Assembly (NCBI RefSeq): GCF_016756615.1
Contig: NZ_AP023262.1
Coordinates: 6,883,501-6,947,500, forward strand
DNA length: 64,000 bases
Reading direction: 5' to 3'
Origin: Mesorhizobium sp. L-8-3
GTDB taxonomy: Bacteria; Pseudomonadota; Alphaproteobacteria; Rhizobiales; Rhizobiaceae
Shown piece by piece: positions 17,610 to 25,939 of this stretch (positions are counted from its first letter, which is position 1; the number at the start of each line of letters is the position of its first letter). Under the pieces are notes generated by a model that was not told the DNA's origin, made no database searches, and was given only the letters and a program-made list of their open reading frames with translations. Made by a program: the position numbers and the translations under genes.

Positions 17610-18906
17610 GACGCGCGCGCGCTTCTCGGCGGCGAAAGCCGCGACCGTGCTCGCCGCCTTGATGCTGACCGTGGTCGTCATGTCGTTCCGGCCGTTCCAG
17701 CCGGCCGGCGCCGGCATCGCCGACGATGTCGCGGCATCAGGCGGCGACATCGTCAACCAGCTTGGTTTCGGGTCGCTGGGGGCAGTAGCGCTCTTCTCGA
17801 TGCTCTGTCTTGCCGACCGCCGCAGGCTGGCGGCTCTGCTCAGCCCCTGGTGGCTGCTGCTGCTCGGTTTCCTGGCGCTGTCGGTGATGAATGCGGCCGA
17901 CCCGCCCTCGGCCGTGCGCGCGGCCTCTTTCACGCTGATCGGCATCGCTGCGATCTGCGCCGTGCTGACCCTGCCGAGAGACGCGGATTCCTTCTCCACA
18001 TCAATCGCCTTCGCGGGCTTCTTCATCATCGGGCTCAGTCTGGCCGGCCTCGTGGTCTTTCCCAACGAAGCCAAGCACACGGCGGATTCGCTGGAGCCCG
18101 AACATGCGGGCCTGTGGCGCGGCGTGTTCTCGCACAAGAACATCGCCGGCCCTGTCATGGCCTGCTTCAGCTTCGCGGGCATCTACCTCTTGCGCCGAGG
18201 TTGGCGACGCAGCGGCGTGCTCCTGTTCTGTGCCGCTATGCTGTTCATGCTGAACACGGGCTCCAAGACGACGGCGGGCCTGGTGCCGCTCTCCATCCTG
18301 GTCGTCGTCCTGCCCGGCTTGATCGGCATGCGCCTGATGACGCCGGTACTTTTTGCGCTGGCGATCACGGGCACCGGGCTGGCGACGCTGGGTATCGTCT
18401 TCATCGAGCCGCTGAAGCTGCTCGCCCACCAACTGGCCCCCGACCTCACCTATACCGGCCGCACGGCTCTCTGGGAGTTTTCGGGAGAAATGATCGCCAG
18501 GCGGCCTTGGACCGGATACGGCTATGAGAGCTTCTGGGGCACGCCGATCGTCACCGAGGCCGATCAGCCGTTCGACCGCGATTGGGATATCCGCGGCATC
18601 GTCCACGGCCACAACGGCTATCTCGACATCGCCGTCATCATGGGACTGCCGGCGCTCGTCATCGCGGTCGTCGCCTTCCTCATCGAGCCCCTGCGCGACT
18701 ACATGAAGATCCCGCTACGCAAGGAGAACGTCTATCTCGGCGATCTCTTCATGATGATCACGCTGTTCGCCGCGCTCAATGCCTTCCTGGAATCCTTCTT
18801 CTTCCGCCGCGTCGACCCCGTCTGGCTGTTCTTCGTCTTCGGCGTGCTCGGCCTGCGCCTCGCCGCCCGTTTCCCTGTCGCCTCAGGGACCTCGCAAATG
18901 TCTTGA
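17578..18906 (+). CDS. O-antigen ligase/polymerase family membrane protein (Wzy/WaaL-like)
   Basis: A 442-residue inner-membrane protein with 10 or more hydrophobic segments. The Wzy_C signature lies around residue 330-350 in GHNGYLDIAVIMGLPALVI, following GYGYESFWG, where a periplasmic loop carries conserved His and Arg residues in ligases and polymerases. It could polymerise the repeat units or join the glycan to an acceptor; sequence alone does not decide. Two in-frame ATGs (17572 and 17578) both overlap the GT2 gene, which indicates coupled translation. It completes the set of export functions with the flippase and the chain-length protein. Confidence 0.85.
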   Translation: MNSTASLRRTETRARFSAAKAATVLAALMLTVVVMSFRPFQPAGAGIADDVAASGGDIVNQLGFGSLGAVALFSMLCLADRRRLAALLSPWWLLLLGFLALSVMNAADPPSAVRAASFTLIGIAAICAVLTLPRDADSFSTSIAFAGFFIIGLSLAGLVVFPNEAKHTADSLEPEHAGLWRGVFSHKNIAGPVMACFSFAGIYLLRRGWRRSGVLLFCAAMLFMLNTGSKTTAGLVPLSILVVVLPGLIGMRLMTPVLFALAITGTGLATLGIVFIEPLKLLAHQLAPDLTYTGRTALWEFSGEMIARRPWTGYGYESFWGTPIVTEADQPFDRDWDIRGIVHGHNGYLDIAVIMGLPALVIAVVAFLIEPLRDYMKIPLRKENVYLGDLFMMITLFAALNAFLESFFFRRVDPVWLFFVFGVLGLRLAARFPVASGTSQMS

Positions 18907-18965
18907 GCAACGCTCTTTCGCGGGGCGGCAAGACGGTCTATCTCAGCCGCTTCGGAGGTGCATCG

Positions 18966-19781
18966 ATGACGATCAAGGTTGTTCTCGCCGGCTGCGGCAA
19001 TATGGGCTACGCCATGCTCTCGGGCTGGCTGCAATCGGCAAGGCTCCAGCCCGCCGAGGTGCTGGTGGTCGAGCCCAATGCCGAACTGCGCAGCCGCGCC
19101 TCAGCACTCGGCGCGGCCGTCGGGGCCGACGCGGGAGATATTCCGCAAGGCGTGTCGCCCGATCTCGTCATCTTCGCCGTGAAGCCGCAGGCGATCCGCG
19201 ACGTCTCGGCCGGCTACAAGCGTTTCGCGGACGGCAAGACCGCCTTCCTCAGCGTCGCCGCCGGAACGGGCATAGCCGTCTTCGAGGAGATCCTCGGCAA
19301 GAACCTGCCGATCATCCGATGCATGCCGAACACGCCGGCCGCGATCGGCAAGGGCATGATGGTGGTGGTCGACAATGGCCACGTGCCGGAAGCGACCAGC
19401 GCCTTCGTCAACGACCTTCTCTCGGCGAGCGGCGAGGTGGCTGTCATCGCCGACGAGGCGCTGATGGACGCGGTGACGGCGGTTTCCGGATCGGGGCCCG
19501 CCTACATCTTCCATTTCATCGAATGCCTTACCGCCGCGGCGGAGAATGCCGGCCTGCCCACGGCCACCGCCAAGCTGCTGGCCATGCAGACGGTCTACGG
19601 CGCCGCCACGCTCGCGGCGGAAAGCCGCGAGGACCCGGCCCGGCTGCGCGAACAGGTGACCAGCCCTAACGGCACGACGGCCGCAGCCCTTTCAGTGCTG
19701 ATGGGGCAGGATCGCCTGAAGACGCTGGTCACGGAAGCGGTCGAAGCGGCGCGCAAACGCTCCATCGAGTTGGGGAAGTAG
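18966..19781 (+). CDS. proC: Pyrroline-5-carboxylate reductase
   Basis: Reduces 1-pyrroline-5-carboxylate to proline with NAD(P)H. The 271-residue protein has the Rossmann GCGNMGYAML at the N-terminus, FAVKPQ near 74, RCMPNTPAAIGKGM near 118, and the family signature SGSGPAYIFHFIECLTAAAENAGLP near 175, then TSPNGTTAAAL. ATG 18966 was chosen because GGAGG lies seven bases upstream and the Rossmann fold begins at once; the longer open frame overlaps the preceding gene. It is the last forward gene before a convergent toxin-antitoxin pair. Confidence 0.95.
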   Translation: MTIKVVLAGCGNMGYAMLSGWLQSARLQPAEVLVVEPNAELRSRASALGAAVGADAGDIPQGVSPDLVIFAVKPQAIRDVSAGYKRFADGKTAFLSVAAGTGIAVFEEILGKNLPIIRCMPNTPAAIGKGMMVVVDNGHVPEATSAFVNDLLSASGEVAVIADEALMDAVTAVSGSGPAYIFHFIECLTAAAENAGLPTATAKLLAMQTVYGAATLAAESREDPARLREQVTSPNGTTAAALSVLMGQDRLKTLVTEAVEAARKRSIELGK

Positions 19782-19794
19782 GGCCCGCTTTGCC

Positions 19795-20187
19795 TCAGGC
19801 CATGTCGGTTTGTGAGAAATCGTCGCCCTTATAGAGCAACGAGACGCCCCGATTCTTCGCGCAGGCATATGAAAGGCAATCGGCAAGATTGAGTTGAGCC
19901 GGGTGCCCTCGTTCCTTGCCATAGTTGGCAAAAGCCTGCACGGCCAACTTCGCATCACTGCCGTCGATCGGAATGACATCAATCTCGGCTTCACGAAGGA
20001 AGGCCGCGATCGTCGTCTCTGCATCCGTCGGCCAGACATTGAGTTTCGTCGAAAGCCGCATCGCCGCTTCGAGTATCACCAATGCCGAAGTGACCGGCGC
20101 TTCAGCGTTCTCGATGCGCTCGCTCCAGTAGGCTGCGTCATCTTCGGCCGAGAGGATGGCGACGACCACCGAAGTGTCGACGAACAT
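19795..20187 (-). CDS. vapC: PIN-domain toxin, VapC family
   Basis: A predicted Mg2+-dependent RNase toxin of 130 residues. The four acidic site residues appear in FVDTSV (Asp4), VILEAAMRL (Glu near 42), LNLADCLSYA (Asp near 100) and YKGDDFSQTD (Asp near 122), so it looks intact. ATG 20187 was chosen over an ATG five codons upstream because it overlaps the antitoxin stop as TGATG, the usual coupling. It faces proC, 13 bases apart. Confidence 0.85.
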   Translation of the reverse strand: MFVDTSVVVAILSAEDDAAYWSERIENAEAPVTSALVILEAAMRLSTKLNVWPTDAETTIAAFLREAEIDVIPIDGSDAKLAVQAFANYGKERGHPAQLNLADCLSYACAKNRGVSLLYKGDDFSQTDMA

Positions 20188-20432
20188 CAGGGATGACCCC
20201 ACATCTCGTCGATTTCATCTTTGCTCATGTCGCGCCCGCCGCCCTTGCCAGCCTTGGCCATCAGATCGTCGGCCAGTGCGGCGAGCCGCTCGGCCAGCGG
20301 CGTGCCGACGTCTTCCCGCTTCAACTCTGCCTGAAGTGCCTCGATGACTGCTTCTGTCATCGAGATCTTGCGCTTCGCAGCAAGCCTGCGAGCCAGCTCA
20401 TGAGCTCGCGGATCCCTTATCTGCAGGTTCAT
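20187..20432 (-). CDS. vapB: VapB-type antitoxin
   Basis: An 81-residue antitoxin. The N-terminal 40 residues (MNLQIRDPRAHELARRLAAK, then KISMTEAVIEALQAEL) fit the Rv0623-like VapB family with a ribbon-helix-helix DNA-binding fold. The C-terminal acidic segment DMSKDEIDEMWG would block the toxin active site. It sits directly upstream of VapC in the standard order. Upstream, TGTC...GACA at about 20477-20491 is a weak candidate operator. Confidence 0.82.
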   Translation of the reverse strand: MNLQIRDPRAHELARRLAAKRKISMTEAVIEALQAELKREDVGTPLAERLAALADDLMAKAGKGGGRDMSKDEIDEMWGHP

Positions 20433-20617
20433 ATCTCTGCCCAGCCATCAGCGCTTCAATACAGGGAAAGATAGTTGTCATGACGGCGACAGTAAAGGTC
20501 TCCTCTCGCGCATGCGCAGTGTCTGCTCTGCGCGCGCACAGATCTGTAGGCAATCAATTTCTTGCAAGAACGGCAGGTAAGCCCGCATGGTGCATCGCGG
20601 GCGAAGCGACGCGTCGA

Positions 20618-21940
20618 TCAGGAGGCGCTTGACCCATACAGCATCTCGTCCTGCTTGCGGCGCAGCCGGAAGAGATTGGTCGTCGGATCGGGCGCGGCGT
20701 TGTCAGATGTCAGCAACTCGCCCTTCCTGACCGGCTTCAGCACCTTGCCGCCTTCGAGCAGCCCGACCGGCACGGCGCCCTGCCGACGCGCATCGGCGAC
20801 CGTCATGGTCCAGGAGCGGTAGCAGGTCTCGCCGATGGCGTCGAAGGTCTCACCCACCGCCAGATCACGCTTGGCGACCGCGCAGACCTCGGCCACCGGC
20901 CTGGGCAGGGGCACCATGTCGGGCTTGCCGTAGAGGGCGATGCGCGCGGCCGTCAGCGGCACCTCCAGGGAGGTGAGGTGATAGGGACGGAAGAAGCTGT
21001 AGTAGGGCCCCTTCCCTACATGGAGGTCGTCCATGCGCTCGATGACGCGCGGATGGGTGGCCTCGACAATAACGAACACGCCCGGCGCCACGCCCTTGCC
21101 GATCGTGTAGTCGACCACGCCCTTTTTCGACAGGATGCCGCCATCCTCGCGGGGGATCAGCACTTTGACCATGTCGTCACGATCGGCCTTGGGCCCGTGC
21201 ATCCCCGGCACGTCGGGCACGAGGCCGGTGGCGTTGGCGATCGCCGCCATCTCCACCATGGTCTTGGAGCCGTCGACGAACTCCACCAGCATGCGCGGGT
21301 TCATGTTGCGGCGTTCTGCTTCCTCGCGATACTGGTCCGGCACGGCGTCGTGGTTGAGCGGATTGTTCTTGCCCTTGCCGGCCGAAACGATCGTGTAGCC
21401 CAGAGCGGAAGCGAACTCGATGAGTTCCATGCAGCTCGACGGCTCGTCGCCGGCACCCACGGAATAGACCACGCCCAGCCGGTCGGCCTCATTCTTCAGA
21501 TAAGGACCGATGGTGACGTCGGCCTCGACATTCATCATCACCAGATGCTTGCCGTTCTCCATCGCCATCAGGTCGAAATCGGCGGCGACGCCGGGCTTGC
21601 CTGTCGCGTCGATCACCACGTCGACCAGCGGATTGGTGACCAGCAGTTCGTTGGAGGTGATGGCGATCCGGCCGCCCTCGATCGCCTCGGTCACCCTGGA
21701 CGCCGTCGCGGCTTCGAAAGCCATGGCCTCGTCGCCATAGGCGATGGCGATGGCGTCGCGTGCGGTGTGCGGACGGCGCGTGGAGATGGCGCAGACCTCG
21801 ATACCGCGCATCAGCATGCCCTGCGTCACCAGGTCGGTGCCCATCTCGCCGGAGCCGATGACGCCGACACGGACCGGTCGGCCCTCGTCCGCCCGCCGTG
21901 CGAGGTCGCGGGCAAGCCCGGTCAGGGCGACGTTGGTCAT
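20618..21940 (-). CDS. Homoserine-dehydrogenase-like NAD(P)-dependent oxidoreductase with C-terminal SAF domain
   Basis: A 440-residue protein. The N-terminal Rossmann domain begins RVGVIGSGEMGTDLV (about residue 23). The middle region resembles homoserine dehydrogenase-type catalytic domains (DVVIDATGKPGVAADFDL, YSVGAGDEPSSCMELIEFA). The last 90 residues are an SAF domain (AKRDLAVGETFDAIG, then VGLLEGGKVLKPVRKGELL). The family is widespread in rhizobia next to sugar or polyol catabolism genes, and one branch has been tied to unusual sugar acids, but I cannot name the substrate. ATG 21940 starts the conserved fold. No obvious pathway partner lies beside it; the gene stands alone between TA genes and a chemoreceptor. 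Confidence 0.75.
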   Translation of the reverse strand: MTNVALTGLARDLARRADEGRPVRVGVIGSGEMGTDLVTQGMLMRGIEVCAISTRRPHTARDAIAIAYGDEAMAFEAATASRVTEAIEGGRIAITSNELLVTNPLVDVVIDATGKPGVAADFDLMAMENGKHLVMMNVEADVTIGPYLKNEADRLGVVYSVGAGDEPSSCMELIEFASALGYTIVSAGKGKNNPLNHDAVPDQYREEAERRNMNPRMLVEFVDGSKTMVEMAAIANATGLVPDVPGMHGPKADRDDMVKVLIPREDGGILSKKGVVDYTIGKGVAPGVFVIVEATHPRVIERMDDLHVGKGPYYSFFRPYHLTSLEVPLTAARIALYGKPDMVPLPRPVAEVCAVAKRDLAVGETFDAIGETCYRSWTMTVADARRQGAVPVGLLEGGKVLKPVRKGELLTSDNAAPDPTTNLFRLRRKQDEMLYGSSAS

Positions 21941-21994
21941 CGGCCGTGTCCAATCAAGCTGTTCATGCCGGCGAGGTACTAGACGATTTGCGCC

Positions 21995-22063
21995 CGAGGT
22001 CAAACCCTCGCGTGGCCTGGGACAATATGCCCGAAAGAGGGCCTCTATACGAGGGGTTGTCCC
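21995..22063. other. Cluster of inverted repeats between divergent genes
   Basis: The 246-base gap between the SAF oxidoreductase (minus) and the chemoreceptor (plus) contains CGAGG/CCTCG (21995-22010), then an outer GGGACAA (22019-22025) pairing with TTGTCCC (22057-22063). The outer pair encloses GCCC/GGGC (22029-22042) and CTC/GAG (22043-22053). Together these could fold as a small three-way junction, or mark protein binding sites. It matches no riboswitch class I recognise. Confidence 0.4.
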
Positions 22064-22186
22064 CGCGCCGGCCTACGCTGCGCGGTTGCACAAATTTTAG
22101 GCAGATGAGCACATTGTATTCAAGGTTAATTAATTGCTTCGCCGCTATTTCCTCAGACGTCACACCTGTCGGGGGATTCTTCCAAA

Positions 22187-24238
22187 ATGACTGTGCGTTC
22201 CCAACGCGCGCCTTTGGCGCGCATATTCACCATGCTTGTCACTTTGAACTTCGTGTGCATCGCGGCACTTGCCGGCGCTTTCTACTTCCAGGGTCGCGCA
22301 CAGAGCGATGCCGAGCGCGCCTATCGGGCCCAGCACGAGTCCTACCTGCTGGCGGACGAGTTGCGGCAGAGCTCGGACGACCTCACCCGTCTCGTCCGCA
22401 CCTATGCGGCGACGGGCAACCCGAAATACGAGGAATGGTACTTCGACGTCATCAAGATGCGCAATGGCGAGATGGCGCGCCCTCAGCAGCCACATCGCAT
22501 CTACTGGGATCTCATCTTGAACAAAGGTGACACGCCGCGCCCCGCTGGCGAAAAGAAAGCACTGCTGCAAGCCATGGCCGATGCCGGCTTCACCAAGGCC
22601 GAGCTTGACCTTCTCCAGGAAGCCCAGAAGCGGTCGGATGCACTCGTCAATTTGGAAGTCCAGGCGATGGACGCCGTCAAGGGCATCGTCCGCGACGGCG
22701 CCGGCAAGGAGACCGGCCGCACCGCGCCGGACCTGGGGCGCGCCCAGGAACTGCTCTACTCGGCCGGCTATCATGAGGCGAAGGCCTCGGTCATGAAACC
22801 GGTGGACGCCTTCTTCGAAGCCATCGAGACCCGCACCGCGGCCGAGGTGGCGGGCGCTCAAGGAAAGGTGCATATGGCGAACCTCGCCATGATAGGGCTT
22901 GGCCTGCTGCTGCTGGCCTCCGTCGTCGCCACCGCCACGATCCTTCAGCGCCGTGTCATGAAGCCGGTGACGATGTTGACGGGCTGCATGACCGCCCTTT
23001 CCTCGGGCCAGCTTTCGGCGGAAGTGCCGATGAGCGACCGCGACGACGAGGTCGGTGCCATGGCGAAGTCGCTGCTGGTCTTCAAGAACGCCGTCTCCGA
23101 CATGCAGTCGGCCGAAGAGGCTGAACGGCAGCGCCAGTTGATCGAGGACGAACGCGCTGCCAACGACGCGCGAAAGGCAAAAGATGCAGCCGAGGACCAT
23201 GTCGCGATCACCGCGCTCGCCGACGGGCTTGCCAGCCTCGCCCGCGGCGACCTCAGTCACCGGATCTCCGCTGAATTCGCGCCCAAATCCCGCAAGCTGA
23301 AGGACGACTTCAACAACGCGATCGCCCAGTTGCAGGAGACGATGTCGACGATCTCGGGCGCGATCGGCGGCATGCGCACCGGCACCGGCGAGATCAGCCA
23401 GGCGGCGGACGACCTGTCGCGGCGTACCGAACAGCAGGCCGCGAGCCTGGAGGAGACCGCCGCCGCGCTCGGCGAGGTCACCGGTACGGTCAAGAAGACG
23501 GCCGAGTCCGCGAGGCAGGCCGCCGATCTCACAACCAAGGCGCGCGGCAATGCCGAGAAGTCCGGTGTCGTGGTGCGGGAGGCCGTCGCGTCCATGGCCG
23601 AAATCGAGAAGTCGTCGCAGCAGATCAGCCAGATCATCGGCGTGATCGACGAGATCGCCTTCCAGACCAACCTCCTGGCGCTCAATGCCGGCGTCGAGGC
23701 GGCGCGTGCCGGCGAGGCAGGCAAGGGCTTTGCCGTGGTGGCCTCTGAAGTGCGAGCTCTGGCTCAGCGTTCGGCCGAGGCTGCAAAAGAGATCAAGGAA
23801 CTGATCTCGGCCTCCGGCCAGCAGGTCGAGAAAGGCGTCGACCTCGTCGCACAGACCGGCTCCGCACTCGAGCAGATGATGGCCCAGGTCGCCGAGATCG
23901 CCGGCATCGTGACGCAGATCGCAACCTCGGCGCATGAGCAGTCGGTCGGATTGAGCGAAGTCAATGTCGCCATCAACCAGATGGATCAGGTCACCCAGCA
24001 GAATGCCGCCATGGTCGAGGAATCGACCGCCGCAAGCCACTCGCTGACCCAGGAGGCCGAACAGCTCGCGCGTCTGGTCGGGCAGTTTCGGCTCGGCCGC
24101 GAAGCGGTCGCCGCCCAGCGTGCGCCCGAGCGCGCGCGGCCGGCGCCGGTGGTCGCGCTGAAGACGTCGTCCAGCGGTCATCGCCAGTCGGCCGTCCGGG
24201 TCGCCGAGCCTGATCCCGACGGTTGGGAAGAGTTCTGA
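22187..24238 (+). CDS. Methyl-accepting chemotaxis protein
   Basis: A 683-residue transmembrane chemoreceptor. Transmembrane helix 1 spans about residues 12-34 and helix 2 about 228-252. They enclose a periplasmic sensor of about 190 residues, predicted helical (LRQSSDDLTRLVRTYAATG near 58). A HAMP domain (about 253-305) precedes a long signalling coiled coil whose hairpin tip reads GVIDEIAFQTNLLALNAGVE near 485. The last residues, DGWEEF, fit the xWxxF tether that recruits CheR and CheB in enterobacterial receptors such as Tar. The ligand is unknown. It is monocistronic, with two hairpins directly after it and no che genes nearby. Confidence 0.93.
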   Translation: MTVRSQRAPLARIFTMLVTLNFVCIAALAGAFYFQGRAQSDAERAYRAQHESYLLADELRQSSDDLTRLVRTYAATGNPKYEEWYFDVIKMRNGEMARPQQPHRIYWDLILNKGDTPRPAGEKKALLQAMADAGFTKAELDLLQEAQKRSDALVNLEVQAMDAVKGIVRDGAGKETGRTAPDLGRAQELLYSAGYHEAKASVMKPVDAFFEAIETRTAAEVAGAQGKVHMANLAMIGLGLLLLASVVATATILQRRVMKPVTMLTGCMTALSSGQLSAEVPMSDRDDEVGAMAKSLLVFKNAVSDMQSAEEAERQRQLIEDERAANDARKAKDAAEDHVAITALADGLASLARGDLSHRISAEFAPKSRKLKDDFNNAIAQLQETMSTISGAIGGMRTGTGEISQAADDLSRRTEQQAASLEETAAALGEVTGTVKKTAESARQAADLTTKARGNAEKSGVVVREAVASMAEIEKSSQQISQIIGVIDEIAFQTNLLALNAGVEAARAGEAGKGFAVVASEVRALAQRSAEAAKEIKELISASGQQVEKGVDLVAQTGSALEQMMAQVAEIAGIVTQIATSAHEQSVGLSEVNVAINQMDQVTQQNAAMVEESTAASHSLTQEAEQLARLVGQFRLGREAVAAQRAPERARPAPVVALKTSSSGHRQSAVRVAEPDPDGWEEF

Positions 24239-24257
24239 TCCTGTTTTGTTGGTCTTC

Positions 24258-24282
24258 ACCGGCCGCCCCCTGGGCGGCCGGT
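24258..24282 (+). terminator. Hairpin downstream of chemoreceptor gene
   Basis: ACCGGCCGCC and GGCGGCCGGT form a perfect 10-base-pair stem (11 with one more C-G pair) around a tiny loop, 20 bases after the stop codon. No T run follows, but a second hairpin comes nine bases later. Confidence 0.55.
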
Positions 24283-24290
24283 TCACCTAT

Positions 24291-24322
24291 CGGCCCGAAG
24301 ATTGGAAACGATCTTCGGGCCG
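24291..24322 (+). terminator. Second tandem hairpin downstream of chemoreceptor gene
   Basis: CGGCCCGAAGAT and ATCTTCGGGCCG form a perfect 12-base-pair stem around an 8-base loop. With the preceding hairpin it makes a tandem stem-loop 3' end for the chemoreceptor transcript. Confidence 0.55.
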
Positions 24323-24380
24323 ACGCGTATACAGCACCGGAACATTCCCAGCGCGTCCGAATGAAAGTGCGGTGCGCCAA

Positions 24381-24425
24381 GCAGATTCCGGAAAAGCGTC
24401 CCACGGTTTTCCGACAAGAATCTGC
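24381..24425. repeat. Palindromic intergenic repeat
   Basis: GCAGATTC and GAATCTGC form an 8-base-pair inverted repeat around CCGGAAAAG...CCACGGTTTTCCG. The core resembles, in inverted form, the AAACCG...CACT cores at 8483-8527 and 34540-34589. Confidence 0.5.
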
Positions 24426-24440
24426 GACAAACAAAAGGCC

Positions 24441-24482
24441 TAAGCAGACCATGCGTTGGCTTGCCAAGGAATGGTCTGCTTA
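24441..24482 (-). terminator. Nested hairpin ending the DadA-like gene
   Basis: TAAGCAGACCAT and ATGGTCTGCTTA form a perfect 12-base-pair stem that includes the TAA stop of the minus-strand gene. Inside it, TTGGC/GCCAA forms a second stem. On the minus strand it is followed by CCTTTTGTTTG, so it fits an intrinsic terminator well. Confidence 0.7.
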
Positions 24483-25808
24483 GACTCCCGTCGTCGGGCG
24501 AGGCCTTGTCCCGTCGATGAAGCGTTCGTAGCGGAAGGCCGTTGGGTCGACGAGCGGCCGGTCGCCCATCACCAGATCGGCCGCCAGCCGTCCGGCGGCC
24601 GGCCCGATGCCGAAGCCGTGGCCGGAGAACCCCGTGGCGATGACGAGCCCCGGCATGGAGGCGACCGGCGCGATGACGGGTACGGCGTCGGGCGTAGCGT
24701 CGATATAGCCGGCCCAGCGCTGCAGGATGGCGGCACCCTTCAGCGCCGGAAAGACATCCTCCATCCTGGCGCGCGCCTGGGCGAGCAGTCCGACGGCGGG
24801 CGCCGGATCGAGCGTCCTGTGCCGTTCATAGATGCTTTCGCCCGGCCCGGAGGATTGAGCAAATCCCGCTGGCCCGTTGAAGAAATCCTTGCCGAAACGC
24901 AGGCCGATGCCACGCCACTCGCGCGCCAGGATCGGCAGGAAATCGGTGAAGTAGCGGAAAGTATCCGGCACGATGTCATGATGGTTCGTGGTGCCGTCGG
25001 CGATGGTATAGCCGCCGTCGAGCCGCTTGCGGTAGGCGAACCCTTCCGTCCAGGCTGCGCCGTCCGGCCCGCCTTCGACCGGTGCGGTGCGCATGACGGA
25101 AGCGCGCACGGCGAGTTGCGGAAGCTTCACCCCGATCTGCCGGCATAGCCGGCTCGACCAGACACCGCCGGCGACCACCACGGCGCCCGCGCGGATCATC
25201 CCTTGTTCGGTGACGACGCCGCGCACGCGGCCGCCCTCCACGTCGATCTCGCGTACGGCGCAGCGCAGCAGGATGCGCGCGCCGGCGCGCTGCGCCGCCC
25301 TGGCGATCGCAGGTGCCGCCTTCTGCGGTTCGGCCCGGCCGTCGCTCGGCGTGTGGAGTGCTGCCTTAAAGGTCGTTCGCGCCCCAGGCAGTTGCGCGGC
25401 CAAGGCCTCGCCCCGGATCATCCGCGTATCGAGCGCGAAATCGCCCGCGCGCTTCAGCCATTCCTCGTGATGCGCGATCTCCCCGTCGTTCCGGCACAGA
25501 TAAAGGATGCCTGTGCGGCGGAAACCGACGTCCTCGCCGACGAGTTGCTCCATGTCGCCCCACAGGCGCAGCGCCTCGACCACCAGCGGCAGTTCTCGCG
25601 GGTCGCGACCCATGCGGCGGCACCAGCCCCAGTTGCGGCTCGACTGCTCGCCGGCGACGTGCCCCTTCTCGCAGACGGTGACCGACAGGCCCTTGCGCGC
25701 CAGGAACAGCGCCGTGCTCACTCCGATGATGCCGCCGCCGATGATGACGACGTCAGCGGTGTCGAGATGCACGTCGTCGCCGTGAACCGGATCGACCGGT
25801 GGACCCAT
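24480..25808 (-). CDS. FAD-dependent amine/amino acid oxidoreductase, DadA-like
   Basis: A 442-residue flavoprotein of the DAO family. The dinucleotide-binding motif DVVIIGGGIIGVSTALFLA starts near residue 19, and SSRNWGWCRRMGRD follows near 55. Near the C-terminus, ATGFSGHGFGIGPAAGRLAADL is the typical FAD-contacting segment. Such enzymes oxidise D-amino acids, sarcosine-like N-methyl amines or opines. The substrate may be delivered by the amino acid ABC transporter in the same island. ATG 25808 (MGPPVDPVHG) was chosen; the open upstream extension overlaps the divergent promoter. Its mRNA probably ends at the nested hairpin over its stop codon. Confidence 0.88.
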   Translation of the reverse strand: MGPPVDPVHGDDVHLDTADVVIIGGGIIGVSTALFLARKGLSVTVCEKGHVAGEQSSRNWGWCRRMGRDPRELPLVVEALRLWGDMEQLVGEDVGFRRTGILYLCRNDGEIAHHEEWLKRAGDFALDTRMIRGEALAAQLPGARTTFKAALHTPSDGRAEPQKAAPAIARAAQRAGARILLRCAVREIDVEGGRVRGVVTEQGMIRAGAVVVAGGVWSSRLCRQIGVKLPQLAVRASVMRTAPVEGGPDGAAWTEGFAYRKRLDGGYTIADGTTNHHDIVPDTFRYFTDFLPILAREWRGIGLRFGKDFFNGPAGFAQSSGPGESIYERHRTLDPAPAVGLLAQARARMEDVFPALKGAAILQRWAGYIDATPDAVPVIAPVASMPGLVIATGFSGHGFGIGPAAGRLAADLVMGDRPLVDPTAFRYERFIDGTRPRPTTGV

Positions 25809-25855
25809 CGCCTGCTCTCCAATCCGATGTCGCCGCAGCCCTGCGGGAATCGCTC

Positions 25856-25883
25856 TTGAAAATACCATACAGTACTGTATCTT
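25856..25883 (+). promoter_or_regulatory. Promoter with palindromic operator, probably for the TetR regulator
   Basis: TTGAAA (25856-25861) and TATCTT (25878-25883), 16 bases apart, resemble -35 and -10 elements reading toward the nucleoside hydrolase gene. Between them lies the perfect 14-base palindrome ATACAGTACTGTAT (25867-25880). Placement between the promoter elements is typical of a repressor operator. The TetR protein encoded two genes downstream is the obvious candidate. Confidence 0.6.
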
Positions 25884-25939
25884 TTATCACCGTTGCAATG
25901 GCAGCGGCCCGGCAGGAGGGCCGGGGAGGAGCAGCCGGA

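Noticed and set aside
22160..24286. A 708-codon frame antisense to the chemoreceptor gene
   Set aside because: Its translation is rich in His, Arg and Gly with no domain pattern. The plus strand has a full, recognisable chemoreceptor.
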